Origin: Polynucleobacter necessarius
GTDB taxonomy: Bacteria > Pseudomonadota > Gammaproteobacteria > Burkholderiales > Burkholderiaceae
Reading direction: 5' to 3'
Assembly (NCBI RefSeq): GCF_900096755.1
Contig: NZ_LT615227.1
Location: 1,081,821-1,145,820, forward strand
DNA length: 64,000 nt
Shown here: piece after piece, positions 10,136 to 18,007 of the stretch
Numbering within the stretch: the first letter of the stretch is position 1
How the letters are laid out: each line of letters begins with the position of its first letter
Translations under genes and position numbers: made by a program
Notes under the pieces: model-generated
Databases searched by the model: none
Told to the model about the DNA's origin: nothing
What the model saw: only the letters and a program-made list of their open reading frames with translations

Positions 10136-11058
10136 CAGAAGTAACCTTCTTTCTTGCGGCGCTCCATGGAGGCCTCATTGGTTTGATCGTCCATGCGAGT
10201 TGCGCCACGTTCGGTGATTTCGGTAATTGCAGTCTCGGCAATAATCTCTAGTGGATTAGCCGCAGTACTTAGTACTGGGCATGTGCAGCTGATATCGCCA
10301 ACAGTACGAAAACGTACGCTTAATGTTTCGCTAACATCACCAGCTGCTTTAGGGGTTACATCAGTTACCGGAACTAATAAATTATTTTTCTTCACTACTT
10401 CACGTTGGTGTGTGTAGTAAATGCTTGGCAGCTCTAATTTTTCGCGGGAAATGTATTGCCAGATATCGAGTTCTGTCCAATTAGAAATTGGAAACACGCG
10501 CATATTTTCACCCTTGGAGATGCGGGCGTTATAGAGATTCCATAGCTCTGGGCGTTGTGCCTTAGGATCCCATTGGCCGAATTCATCGCGGAAAGAGAAG
10601 ATGCGCTCTTTAGCGCGAGCCTTTTCTTCGTCACGACGGGCGCCACCCATCAGAGCATCAAATTCATATTCAGCAATGGCCTCTAAGAGAGTGACTGCCT
10701 GTGCAGCATTGCGGGAATCAGTTTCTTTGCGTAAACGAACGGTACCTTTTTTGATGGAGTCTTCAACATGACCCACAATCAGTTTTACACCAGTCTTTTC
10801 AACCACAGCATCGCGATATGCAATTACTTCTGGATAGTTATGGCCAGTATCAATATGCAAAATTGGGAAAGGCAATTTCACAGGGCGATCACCAAATTGG
10901 AATGCTTTACGTGCTAAGTGGAACATCACGATGGAATCTTTGCCCCCAGAAAACAGCATGACTGGATTCGAGCATTGCGCTACCACTTCGCGGATGATGT
11001 AGATCGATTCGGCTTCAAGCCAATCTAAGTGATCATCTAGTAATTTTTGTTCTGACAT
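10135..11058 (-). CDS. cysD: Sulfate adenylyltransferase subunit 2
   Basis: Catalytic subunit of ATP sulfurylase. The PP-loop motif SGGKDSIVMFHLARK lies near residues 37-51, and the family signature GGARRDEEKARAKERIFSFR is present near 138-157. It is 307 residues, typical length, ending ERRKKEGYF as in its relatives. It shares one base with cysN and follows cysH after 46 bases. Confidence 0.96.
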   Translation of the reverse strand: MSEQKLLDDHLDWLEAESIYIIREVVAQCSNPVMLFSGGKDSIVMFHLARKAFQFGDRPVKLPFPILHIDTGHNYPEVIAYRDAVVEKTGVKLIVGHVEDSIKKGTVRLRKETDSRNAAQAVTLLEAIAEYEFDALMGGARRDEEKARAKERIFSFRDEFGQWDPKAQRPELWNLYNARISKGENMRVFPISNWTELDIWQYISREKLELPSIYYTHQREVVKKNNLLVPVTDVTPKAAGDVSETLSVRFRTVGDISCTCPVLSTAANPLEIIAETAITEITERGATRMDDQTNEASMERRKKEGYF

Positions 11059-11104
11059 TCTGTAAGTTGTTTCTACTAAGTATTGATATTGAGTTTGTTA
11101 TTGA

Positions 11105-11833
11105 TTATTTGTTTACGTGCAAACCACATTCTTTGCTATCGCTTTGTAACCACCACCAGCGGCCAGCGCGAATATCTTCATCCTTCTTAACCTGACGGGT
11201 GCAGGGCTCGCAGCCAATGCTGGGGTAGCCCTTGAGGTGTAGTGGATGAATAGGAACGTTTTCTTGTTTGATGTAAGCCCAGATAGCTGCTTCACTCCAA
11301 TCAAATAAAGGATTGAACTTTGCGATGCCTCGCGCATCATCAAGCTCTTCTAGATTGAGTTCGGTACGTGTAGTAGATTGTTCGCGACGCTGGCCGGTGA
11401 TCCAGGCACCTGCTCCAAGTAATGCGGCATTCAGGGGTTTAATCTTACGTGCGCCACAGCATGCTTTTTTAGGTTCTTCGCCATCATAAAAACCATTCAT
11501 GCCGTATTGATCAATAAAGGCTTGAACATCGCTTTCTTGTGGATAGACTTTTTCAATGTCTATGCCATAGTGATCCTCAGTGGTTTTAACCATATCTACA
11601 GTCTCTTGATGAAGACGACCGGTCGCTAAGGTTAATAACTTAATCTTCGCATCGGCCTTGGAGATGGCATCGGTAATCACCATGTCTTCAGCAGCGAGAC
11701 TGGTTGCAAAGCGAACATCAGGGAAGCGCGAGGAAATGTCAGCTAAACGCTGCTTTAAGGCGGCAGACTTTTGGGCAAGCTCTTGTGGTGTTAGAGGGTT
11801 TGTCGGAATCGACCAAAAATCGGGTGCAATCAT
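11105..11833 (-). CDS. cysH: APS reductase (assimilatory)
   Basis: Thioredoxin-dependent reductase releasing sulfite from activated sulfate. It carries the paired motifs ACCGARK and GCEPCTRQ (CC...CxxC), the ligands of a [4Fe-4S] cluster found in enzymes that use APS directly; PAPS-specific CysH enzymes lack them. The catalytic cysteine is in the C-terminal KECGLHVNK. This agrees with the absence of APS kinase here: the route would be sulfate, APS, sulfite. The cluster requirement links it to the isc operon. Its ATG overlaps the end of the permease gene by 4 bases. No sulfite reductase gene is present in the window. Confidence 0.93.
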   Translation of the reverse strand: MIAPDFWSIPTNPLTPQELAQKSAALKQRLADISSRFPDVRFATSLAAEDMVITDAISKADAKIKLLTLATGRLHQETVDMVKTTEDHYGIDIEKVYPQESDVQAFIDQYGMNGFYDGEEPKKACCGARKIKPLNAALLGAGAWITGQRREQSTTRTELNLEELDDARGIAKFNPLFDWSEAAIWAYIKQENVPIHPLHLKGYPSIGCEPCTRQVKKDEDIRAGRWWWLQSDSKECGLHVNK

Positions 11834-12624
11834 GAGGCAACCAGTTTTATGCCAACCAAAAATAGCGTTACAGCGAGAGTATTTCGTGTTGCTCGCTCAG
11901 ATAGTGAGCTTGAGAGCTTAGCCCCCAACCAGATTGCCGGAACCGATCCCAATAGGAGTCCGAATAGCAAATCAAAGTGAACATTTCCGAGCCACCAGTG
12001 GCCTATACCAGCAAGAGCTGTGAGTGGAACGGCGTAGGCAATATCAGTGCCGGCTACCTGTGAGGGCTTGAGATGTGGATACAAAATTAGTATCAAAGTT
12101 GCCCCGATTGCACCCGCTCCAATTGAGGAGACGGTGACCAATACGCCAATGACCGCCCCGACAGAGATGGTTGCAATTTTGAGGTTTGAGCCACTCGGAA
12201 GAAAGCTAGGGTTATCTTGTACCCATTTCAAAATCTTTGCCCTAAACAGCAATGAGATGGCTGTTAATAAAACTGAAACCCCAATAGAGAAGCTGATGAA
12301 GTGATTAAAGCTTTTGGACACAGGACCAATGATCTTTAGCGCCAAAATAGAAATGATGGCTGTGGTGATGCTGCCAATACACAATAGCTTAACAATGTCC
12401 CAGCGAACATTGCCATGAAGTCGATGTGCTGCGGTGCCAAATCCTTTGGTGATCGCTGCAAAGGCTAGATCAGTCCCGACAGCAGTTGTTGGGGCCACTC
12501 CAAAAATAATTGTTAATAAGGGCGTCATGAGCGAGCCGCCGCCAACGCCTGTCATGCCAACCAGTAATCCAACCAGTGCGCCAGAAATAATAAAGTGTGA
12601 TGAATCTTGAAAAAATTGCAGCAT
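11830..12624 (-). CDS. TauE/SafE-family membrane permease
   Basis: Integral membrane protein of 264 residues with about eight hydrophobic segments and the repeated family signature (GLLVGMTGVGGGSLMTPLL near the N terminus, and a related GVLVTVSSIGAGAIGATLIL in the second half). The family moves sulfur oxyanions or organosulfonates. Here it lies in the cysHDN operon with a 4-base overlap to cysH, so sulfate uptake or sulfite export is the likely job; the direction cannot be read from sequence. Confidence 0.85.
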   Translation of the reverse strand: MLQFFQDSSHFIISGALVGLLVGMTGVGGGSLMTPLLTIIFGVAPTTAVGTDLAFAAITKGFGTAAHRLHGNVRWDIVKLLCIGSITTAIISILALKIIGPVSKSFNHFISFSIGVSVLLTAISLLFRAKILKWVQDNPSFLPSGSNLKIATISVGAVIGVLVTVSSIGAGAIGATLILILYPHLKPSQVAGTDIAYAVPLTALAGIGHWWLGNVHFDLLFGLLLGSVPAIWLGAKLSSSLSERATRNTLAVTLFLVGIKLVAS

Positions 12625-12642
12625 AAGCTCTTTCCGGTTGTT

Positions 12643-12807
12643 TTAGATGAACGATTGCTCAAACTCTTCGAGCTTGATGGCGTTCATTAGGAAGAGAATT
12701 TGACGCTGAAAACTTTTTCGCTCAACAGCCTTTTCTAGTGGCAATCGATCATGTTCGCGTAATAGCTTTGTGATTACTGGGTTGTAATGCTCGCGTACGG
12801 GTGACAT
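12643..12807 (-). CDS. 54-residue protein at the head of the cys cluster
   Basis: A short frame reading MSPVREHYNPVITKLL at its start and LEEFEQSFI at its end. It has an AAGGAA ribosome site 6 bases before the ATG, lies 18 bases ahead of the permease gene and directly behind a credible promoter, so it is probably the first gene of the cys transcript. Composition is charged and helical (many Glu, Arg, Lys), with no signal peptide, no membrane segment and no cysteine. I do not recognise the family. A sulfur-related regulatory or assembly role is suggested only by position. Confidence 0.6.
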   Translation of the reverse strand: MSPVREHYNPVITKLLREHDRLPLEKAVERKSFQRQILFLMNAIKLEEFEQSFI

Positions 12808-12839
12808 CGAAGTTCCTTAGTAAATATCTCGTTGAAGAG

Positions 12840-12879
12840 AATTTACCAAGGGGTCTATATATCCACAAGGAATATATAG
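12840..12879 (-). promoter_or_regulatory. Promoter and operator of the cys cluster
   Basis: On the minus strand a -35 element TTGTGG (12868-12863) and a -10 element TAAATT (12845-12840) are 17 bases apart. An inverted repeat with perfect 8-base arms CTATATAT (12855-12862) and ATATATAG (12872-12879) surrounds the -35. An operator over the -35 fits LysR-type control; CysB is the natural candidate but is not proven. On the minus strand the repeat contains ATTCCTTGTGG, shared with one change by the repeat at 13737. Confidence 0.5.
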
Positions 12880-12916
12880 CGATATCTAAATTACTTTTAG
12901 GTATAAAGAGGAAGGG

Positions 12917-13693
12917 TTACTTCTCTACGAAAGCGCGTTCGAACACATAGTCACCCAGCTGACCAAGGCTTGGGGAAACCTTAAAGCCTTTGGTATCCAG
13001 CATCTCAGAAGTCTCTTTGAGCATAGAGGGGCTGCCGCAGATCATGGCACGATCTACCGCTGGATCAAGCGGTGGAAGACCGATGTCTTTAAATAGTTGG
13101 CCAGTTTCGATGGCAGTTGTAAGGCGACCTGTGTGCTTGAATGCTTCACGAGTTACTGTTGGGTAGTAGATGAGTTTTTCACGAATGAGTTCACCCAAGT
13201 ATTCATCTTGAGTCAATTCATTCTTGATGTAGTCCTCATACGCCAACTCGCTTACTAGGCGAACACCGTGAATCAAGACAACTTTTTCAAACTTCTCATA
13301 AGTTTCCGGATCACGAATAATGCTCATGAATGGAGCTAAGCCGGTGCCGGTACTAAATAGGTAAAGATGCTTTCCTGGGTTAAGGTCATCAAACACCAAT
13401 GTGCCAACAGACTTCTCGCTAACCAGGATTGGGTCGCCAACTTGAATTTTTTGGAGACGTGATGTTAATGGACCATCTTGAACTTTGATGCTCAGGAATT
13501 CCAAATGCTCTTCGTAGTTAGGGCTAGCAACGCTATAAGCGCGCACCAAAGGTTTGCCCTCAACTTCAAGGCCAATCATGAGGAAGTGGCCGCTACGAAA
13601 ACGTAGACCCTTATTGCGGGTAGTAGTAAAACTAAAAAGAGTGTCATTCCAGTGGTGAACTGACAGAACGGTTTCGGTGTTGTATGCGGCCAT
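12917..13693 (-). CDS. fpr: Ferredoxin-NADP(+) reductase
   Basis: FAD flavoprotein exchanging electrons between NADPH and ferredoxin or flavodoxin. The FAD-binding RAYSVASPNYEE segment is near residue 51, the NADP-binding segment LYLFSTGTGLAPFMSIIRD near 110, and MICGSPSM near 218; it ends YVFERAFVEK, the usual Fpr C terminus. It has 258 residues. It lies upstream of the cys genes on the same strand but has its own upstream repeat at 13737 and a promoter lies between them, so it is probably a separate unit. It may reduce the Isc ferredoxin or supply sulfite reduction. Confidence 0.94.
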   Translation of the reverse strand: MAAYNTETVLSVHHWNDTLFSFTTTRNKGLRFRSGHFLMIGLEVEGKPLVRAYSVASPNYEEHLEFLSIKVQDGPLTSRLQKIQVGDPILVSEKSVGTLVFDDLNPGKHLYLFSTGTGLAPFMSIIRDPETYEKFEKVVLIHGVRLVSELAYEDYIKNELTQDEYLGELIREKLIYYPTVTREAFKHTGRLTTAIETGQLFKDIGLPPLDPAVDRAMICGSPSMLKETSEMLDTKGFKVSPSLGQLGDYVFERAFVEK

Positions 13694-13736
13694 AAATGCT
13701 TGTAAATAAAAGAATATGTTTCAAAGAATGCGTAAT

Positions 13737-13757
13737 TATCCCATTCCTTATGGGATA
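13737..13757 (-). promoter_or_regulatory. Inverted repeat upstream of fpr
   Basis: Perfect 8-base arms TATCCCAT (13737-13744) and ATGGGATA (13750-13757) with a 5-base spacer, about 45 bases before the fpr start. A GATAAT -10-like hexamer on the minus strand overlaps its fpr-proximal end (13740-13735). The plus strand carries ATTCCTTATGG, which matches ten of eleven bases in the cys-cluster operator at 12855. A common redox or sulfur regulator is a reasonable inference. Confidence 0.45.
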
Positions 13758-13866
13758 TTTTTGGGGTAAATGGCGCATAAATAGGACTAAGTCGTGATAT
13801 GTATCAAATTTTTGGTAATAAGGATGCTCTTTTAGGGTCTGTACGCTAACCAGCTATGATCCATTT

Positions 13867-14349
13867 ATGACCTCAGCCCGTTATTTGTATATTTCTCTAT
13901 TCAGCCTTGGTCTGGTTGCCTTTGCAGTTGTTCTTCAGCAAACCGGCTACCAAGGCGTCAGCTTTTTGCCCTGTCCTCTGTGTATTTTGCAAAGGGTTGG
14001 TTATCTGGCTATCGCTGTTTCTTGTTTTTTAGCTGTTGGCATTGCGCCGTTACGAAAACTCTTTCATGGCTTGGCAGTTTTATCAGCCGCCTACGGGCTC
14101 TCCGTGGCAGCTCGTCAAGTTTGGCTTTTGTCTCATCCAGAGGCTTCCTGCGGCATTGACCCGCTCGAAGTATGGATTAATCAATTTCAGTTGACCAATG
14201 GTTTGCCTTGGTTATTCAAGGCCGACGGACTTTGTTCTGCAAAGCTTCCGGCGATCTTAGGTTTGCAAGTGCCAGAATGGTCATTGCTTTGGTTTGGAGT
14301 GCTATTTCTAATTCTTCTAATTACTTTCTTTAGAAAATCTCGTGCTTAG
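13867..14349 (+). CDS. dsbB: Disulfide bond formation protein B
   Basis: Inner-membrane quinone reductase that reoxidises DsbA. Four hydrophobic segments and both periplasmic cysteine pairs are present: Cys36 and Cys39 in LPCPLCIL, and Cys95 (EASCGIDP) with Cys123 (DGLCSAK). It has 160 residues, typical. It stands alone between divergent fpr and the broken cysK. A TATGAT hexamer ends only 6 bases before the ATG; without a good -35 it is not called a promoter. Intact. Confidence 0.94.
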   Translation: MTSARYLYISLFSLGLVAFAVVLQQTGYQGVSFLPCPLCILQRVGYLAIAVSCFLAVGIAPLRKLFHGLAVLSAAYGLSVAARQVWLLSHPEASCGIDPLEVWINQFQLTNGLPWLFKADGLCSAKLPAILGLQVPEWSLLWFGVLFLILLITFFRKSRA

Positions 14350-14431
14350 CTAATAACAACCCCATCTTTTACAAGACCTGCTTTAACCCATAAGATCTCT
14401 ATCAAACCCATTTTTGTACTAAGGAATATTC

Positions 14432-15212
14432 ATGACTTACTTTACTGATAACTCGCTAACCATTGGTAAGACGCCATTAGTCCGCCTTAACCGCGTAACC
14501 GATGGTGCCAAGGGAATCGTGCTTGCCAAGATTGAAGGTCGCAATCCGGCCTACTCGGTGAAGTGTCGTATCGGTGTTGCCATGATTAATGACGCGCAAG
14601 AAAATGGTCTTCTAGGTCCTGGCAAAGAGCTTGTGGAGCCAACCAGCGGTAATACAGGTATTGCTCCAGCAATTTAGCAATCCATCGAATCCCGCTATTC
14701 ATGAAAAGACCACTGGCCCAGAAATTTGGGAGGATACCGAAGGCAAGATTGATGTGTTTGTTGCTGGTGTAGGTACTGGCGGAACAATCTCTGGCGTTGG
14801 TCGTTACATCAAGAATGTTCAGAAAAAGAAAATTGAGGTGGTTGCGGTCGAGCCAACTACAAGCCCAGTCATTACTCAGAAGCTGAATGGTGAAGAAATC
14901 AAACCTGCGCCACATAAGATTCAAGGTATTGGCGCTGGATTTATTCCGGACAACTTAGATTTATCAGTGGTTGATAAGGTTGAGCAAGTTAGCAATGAAG
15001 AGGCTATTGAGTTTGCACGACGTATTGCTAAGGAAGAGGGCATTTTGGTTGGAATTTCCTGTGGTGCAGCTGCAGCTGTAGCGGTGCGCCTGGCTAAGAA
15101 GCCTGAATACGCAGGTAAAACGATTGTGGTGGTTCTGCCTGATACTGCTGAGCGTTACTTAAGCTCTGCTTTGTTCGAAGGCGTGTTCGATGAAAAGGGT
15201 TTGCCAGCGTAG
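14432..15212 (+). pseudogene. cysK: Cysteine synthase A, internal deletion and frameshift
   Basis: O-acetylserine sulfhydrylase makes cysteine from O-acetylserine and sulfide. The start is normal (ATG 14432, AAGGAA ribosome site) with the PLP lysine in [11 protein letters not shown] (Lys44) and the phosphate loop TSGNTGIA. Reading then enters PAI and a TAG at 14675-14677. Another frame resumes from about 14659 with [20 protein letters not shown] and continues to a normal C terminus ending FDEKGLPA at 15212. Compared with the family, about 60 to 65 codons between TGIA and LLQQF are missing. The joint lies in GTATTGCT, which fits both the upstream (GIA) and downstream (VLL) codons, suggesting a deletion between short direct repeats. 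The product cannot be functional. Confidence 0.9.
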
Positions 15213-15243
15213 GTCGCATATCTTTTTAATTAGTATTCAATAA

Positions 15244-15267
15244 AAAAGGCACCCTAGGGTGCCTTTT
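15244..15267. terminator. Bidirectional terminator between cysK and lysS
   Basis: Arms AAAAGGCACCC (15244-15254) and GGGTGCCTTTT (15257-15267) pair perfectly apart from the loop. T runs follow on both strands (TTTT on plus, a run of seven T on minus), so it can end both the cysK and the convergent lysS transcripts. Confidence 0.88.
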
Positions 15268-15284
15268 GCTTATCTTGAAAATGA

Positions 15285-16835
15285 TTACTCTTCTTCGCGA
15301 CGTAAGTGCGGGAACAGAATCACGTCACGAATGTTGGGTGCATCAGTAAGTAGCATTACTAAGCGATCGATGCCAATACCGCAACCGCCAGTTGGAGGCA
15401 TGCCGTACTCGAGGGCGCGAATGAAGTCATGATCGAAGTACATGGCTTCCTCGTCACCCGCTTCTTTTTGTTCAACTTGCTTACGGAAGCGATTGGCTTG
15501 ATCTTCAGCATCATTTAACTCAGAGAAGCCATTGGCAATTTCGCGACCGGTGATGAAGAGTTCGAAACGCTCAGTAATACCTGGTCGAGTGTCAGATTCT
15601 CTGGCGAGTGGGCTTACTTCGATTGGGTAATCAATGATGTAAGTCGGCTCCCAAAGGTGCTCTTCAGCAACCAATTCGAAGAGGGCTAATTGGAGTGCAC
15701 CAATGCCGGCATTCTTGAGGGTAGGGGCATCTGGATTCTCGCCACCCTTTTTCAATTCAGCACGAATGAAGTTGATGTCATCAAGCTGGGCCGCTTCATA
15801 GCTCTTGCCTGACTGACCGCAGTACTTGAGGATAGCTTCAGTAATGGTCAAGCGTTGGAATGGCTTGCTCAAATCAAGTTCACGACCTTGGTGAGTCAAA
15901 ACAGCCGTGCCTTGTGCATCGATTGCTGCAGCACGAATCAAGCCTTCTGTGAAATCCATCAGCCAACGGTAGTCCGTATATGCCGCATAGAATTCCATCA
16001 TCGTGAATTCTGGGTTATGACGTGGGCTTACACCTTCGTTGCGGAAGTTGCGGTTGATTTCAAAGATACGTTCAAAACCACCGACTACCAAACGCTTTAA
16101 ATAAAGCTCAGGCGCAATGCGCAAAAACATTTGCATGTCGAGTGCGTTGTGGTGGGTAATGAATGGCTTAGCAGCTGCGCCACCAGGAATTGGGTGGAGC
16201 ATCGGTGTTTCGACTTCCATGAAGTCAGCGTCCAACATATGACGACGCAATGAAGCAATCGCATTGCTACGTGCTTTGAAAGTATTACGACTTTCTGGGT
16301 TCACAATCAAATCCACGTAACGCTGACGATATTTAGTCTCTAGATCTGAGAGGCCGTGGAACTTATCTGGCAAAGGGCGCAGTGATTTGCTGAGTAAGCG
16401 TAAGTTGCTGCACTCAACTGATAACTCGCCTTTATTGGTCTTAAAAAGATTGCCTTCAGCAGAGATAAAGTCGCCCATATCCCAGTGCTTGAAGGCGCCA
16501 TGGACATCAGCGCCGCTGAGCTCATCATTAATATAGAACTGAATCTGACCACTGCGGTCTTGAATGGTTGCAAAGCTGGCTTTACCCATCACGCGCTTAA
16601 GAACCATGCGTCCAGCTACTTTTACATGAACCTTCTTTGTAGCCAACTCTTCTTTCGATAGGCTGTCATAGTGTGCATGTAAATCTGCCGCTAAATGTGT
16701 TGGAACAAAATCATTTGGGAATGCAACGCCACCAGCGCGTAACTTAGCGAGTTTTTCACGGCGCTCTGCAATGATGTGATTTTCATCAACTACTTCAGTA
16801 GCTGGCGCAGTGTCTAAATTGGTTTTATCGTTCAT
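15285..16835 (-). CDS. lysS: Lysyl-tRNA synthetase (class II)
   Basis: Charges tRNA-Lys. It has the OB-fold anticodon-binding domain in the first 160 residues, motif 2 around [20 protein letters not shown] and motif 3 [20 protein letters not shown] near the C terminus. The 516 residues are typical. It follows prfB by 33 bases on the same strand, the conserved prfB-lysS pairing of proteobacteria. Intact. Confidence 0.97.
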   Translation of the reverse strand: MNDKTNLDTAPATEVVDENHIIAERREKLAKLRAGGVAFPNDFVPTHLAADLHAHYDSLSKEELATKKVHVKVAGRMVLKRVMGKASFATIQDRSGQIQFYINDELSGADVHGAFKHWDMGDFISAEGNLFKTNKGELSVECSNLRLLSKSLRPLPDKFHGLSDLETKYRQRYVDLIVNPESRNTFKARSNAIASLRRHMLDADFMEVETPMLHPIPGGAAAKPFITHHNALDMQMFLRIAPELYLKRLVVGGFERIFEINRNFRNEGVSPRHNPEFTMMEFYAAYTDYRWLMDFTEGLIRAAAIDAQGTAVLTHQGRELDLSKPFQRLTITEAILKYCGQSGKSYEAAQLDDINFIRAELKKGGENPDAPTLKNAGIGALQLALFELVAEEHLWEPTYIIDYPIEVSPLARESDTRPGITERFELFITGREIANGFSELNDAEDQANRFRKQVEQKEAGDEEAMYFDHDFIRALEYGMPPTGGCGIGIDRLVMLLTDAPNIRDVILFPHLRREEE

Positions 16836-16868
16836 ATCTATCGTGGTGCAGTAATGGGTGTGAGGTTA

Positions 16869-17973
16869 TTACACGCCTTGCTTCAGGCTGGCTTCAATAA
16901 AGGCATCGAGATCGCCGTCCAATACTTTTTGAGTATTGGAGATCTCAACGTTAGTACGTAAATCTTTAATGCGGCTTTGATCCAAAACGTATGAGCGGAT
17001 CTGGTGACCCCAGCCCACATCTGTTTTGCTAGCTTCTAATTTGTCTTGTTCGGCACGGCGCTTTTGCATCTCGTGCTCATAAAGGCGTGACTTCAGCATT
17101 GTCATGGCTTCAGCACGGTTGCGGTGCTGGCTTCGGTCGTTCTGACACTGCACCACAATCCCAGTTGGGATATGGGTTAAGCGGACCGCTGAGTCTGTTT
17201 TATTAATGTGCTGACCACCCGCACCAGAGGCGCGATAGGTGTCGGTACGAATATCAGCAGGATTGACCTCAATTTCAATAGAGTCATCAATCTCTGGGTA
17301 CACATAGATAGAGGCAAATGAAGTGTGGCGTCCATTTGAAGAATCAAAAGGAGATTTGCGTACTAAGCGGTGCACACCAGTCTCGGAGCGGAGGTGACCG
17401 TATGCATATTCACCATCAACTTTGATAGTTGCGCTCTTGATGCCTGCAACATCGCCGTCAGATTCTTCGAGGATTTCTGTTTTATAGCCTTTGCGTTCGC
17501 AATACTTAAGATATTGGCGATAGAGCATGCTGGCCCAATCACAGGCTTCAGTACCGCCTGCGCCAGCTTGAATATCAATAAAGCAATTACATGAATCCAT
17601 CTCGTTATGGAACATGCGGCGGAATTCTAAGTCACCAATAGTTTTACTGTAACTCTCCACATCTTGCTCAATAGCAGCAATCGTTTCGAAATCACTTTCT
17701 TCCTTGGCCATGTCAAACAGCTCAAGAGCGCTAGTAATGTTGGTATTGAGATCGGTAAGAGTGGCTACTACGCCATCGAGCAATTTCTTTTCTTTGCCCA
17801 GCGCTTGCGCTTTCTTTTGGTCATCCCAAATAGTGGGATCTTCCAGGATAGAGTTAACTTCGGTAAGGCGACGCGACTTTACGTCGAAGTCAAAGATACC
17901 CCCGAAGAGCTTGCTCACGTGTGAGCAGATCGGACAAGGTATTCGAAATAATGTTTAGTTGTTCAGCTTCCAT
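16869..17973 (-). CDS. prfB: Peptide chain release factor 2, programmed +1 frameshift
   Basis: Recognises UAA and UGA and triggers peptide release. The gene starts at ATG 17973, encodes 27 residues ([10 protein letters not shown] to ALRGYL), meets an in-frame TGA at 17892-17890, and continues after a +1 slip at CTT TGA C into a 340-codon frame, giving about 367 residues, the normal RF2 length. SPF (anticodon-like) lies near residues 207-209 and the catalytic GGQ near 252-254. A contiguous frame beginning GTG at 17918 exists but would omit the true N terminus. This is regulated decoding, not damage. Confidence 0.96.
17889..17906 (-). promoter_or_regulatory. RF2 autoregulatory frameshift site
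   Basis: On the minus strand CGGGGGTAT precedes CTT TGA C: a GGGGG stretch acts as an internal Shine-Dalgarno-like stimulator three bases before the slippery CTT, with TGA as codon 28. The layout matches the conserved bacterial prfB element, where low RF2 lets the ribosome pause at UGA and slip forward. Confidence 0.93.
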
Positions 17974-18007
17974 CCCCTAATTATAAGGGGGTTATTGCCT
18001 CAGACCC

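Noticed and set aside
13855..13866. Leaderless transcription of dsbB from TATGAT
   Set aside because: The hexamer is well placed but there is no -35 element at 16-18 bases, so the claim would rest on six bases.
16869..17973. prfB as another frameshifted pseudogene
   Set aside because: The break is at the conserved CTT TGA C with its stimulator and the product has normal RF2 length, so it is programmed.
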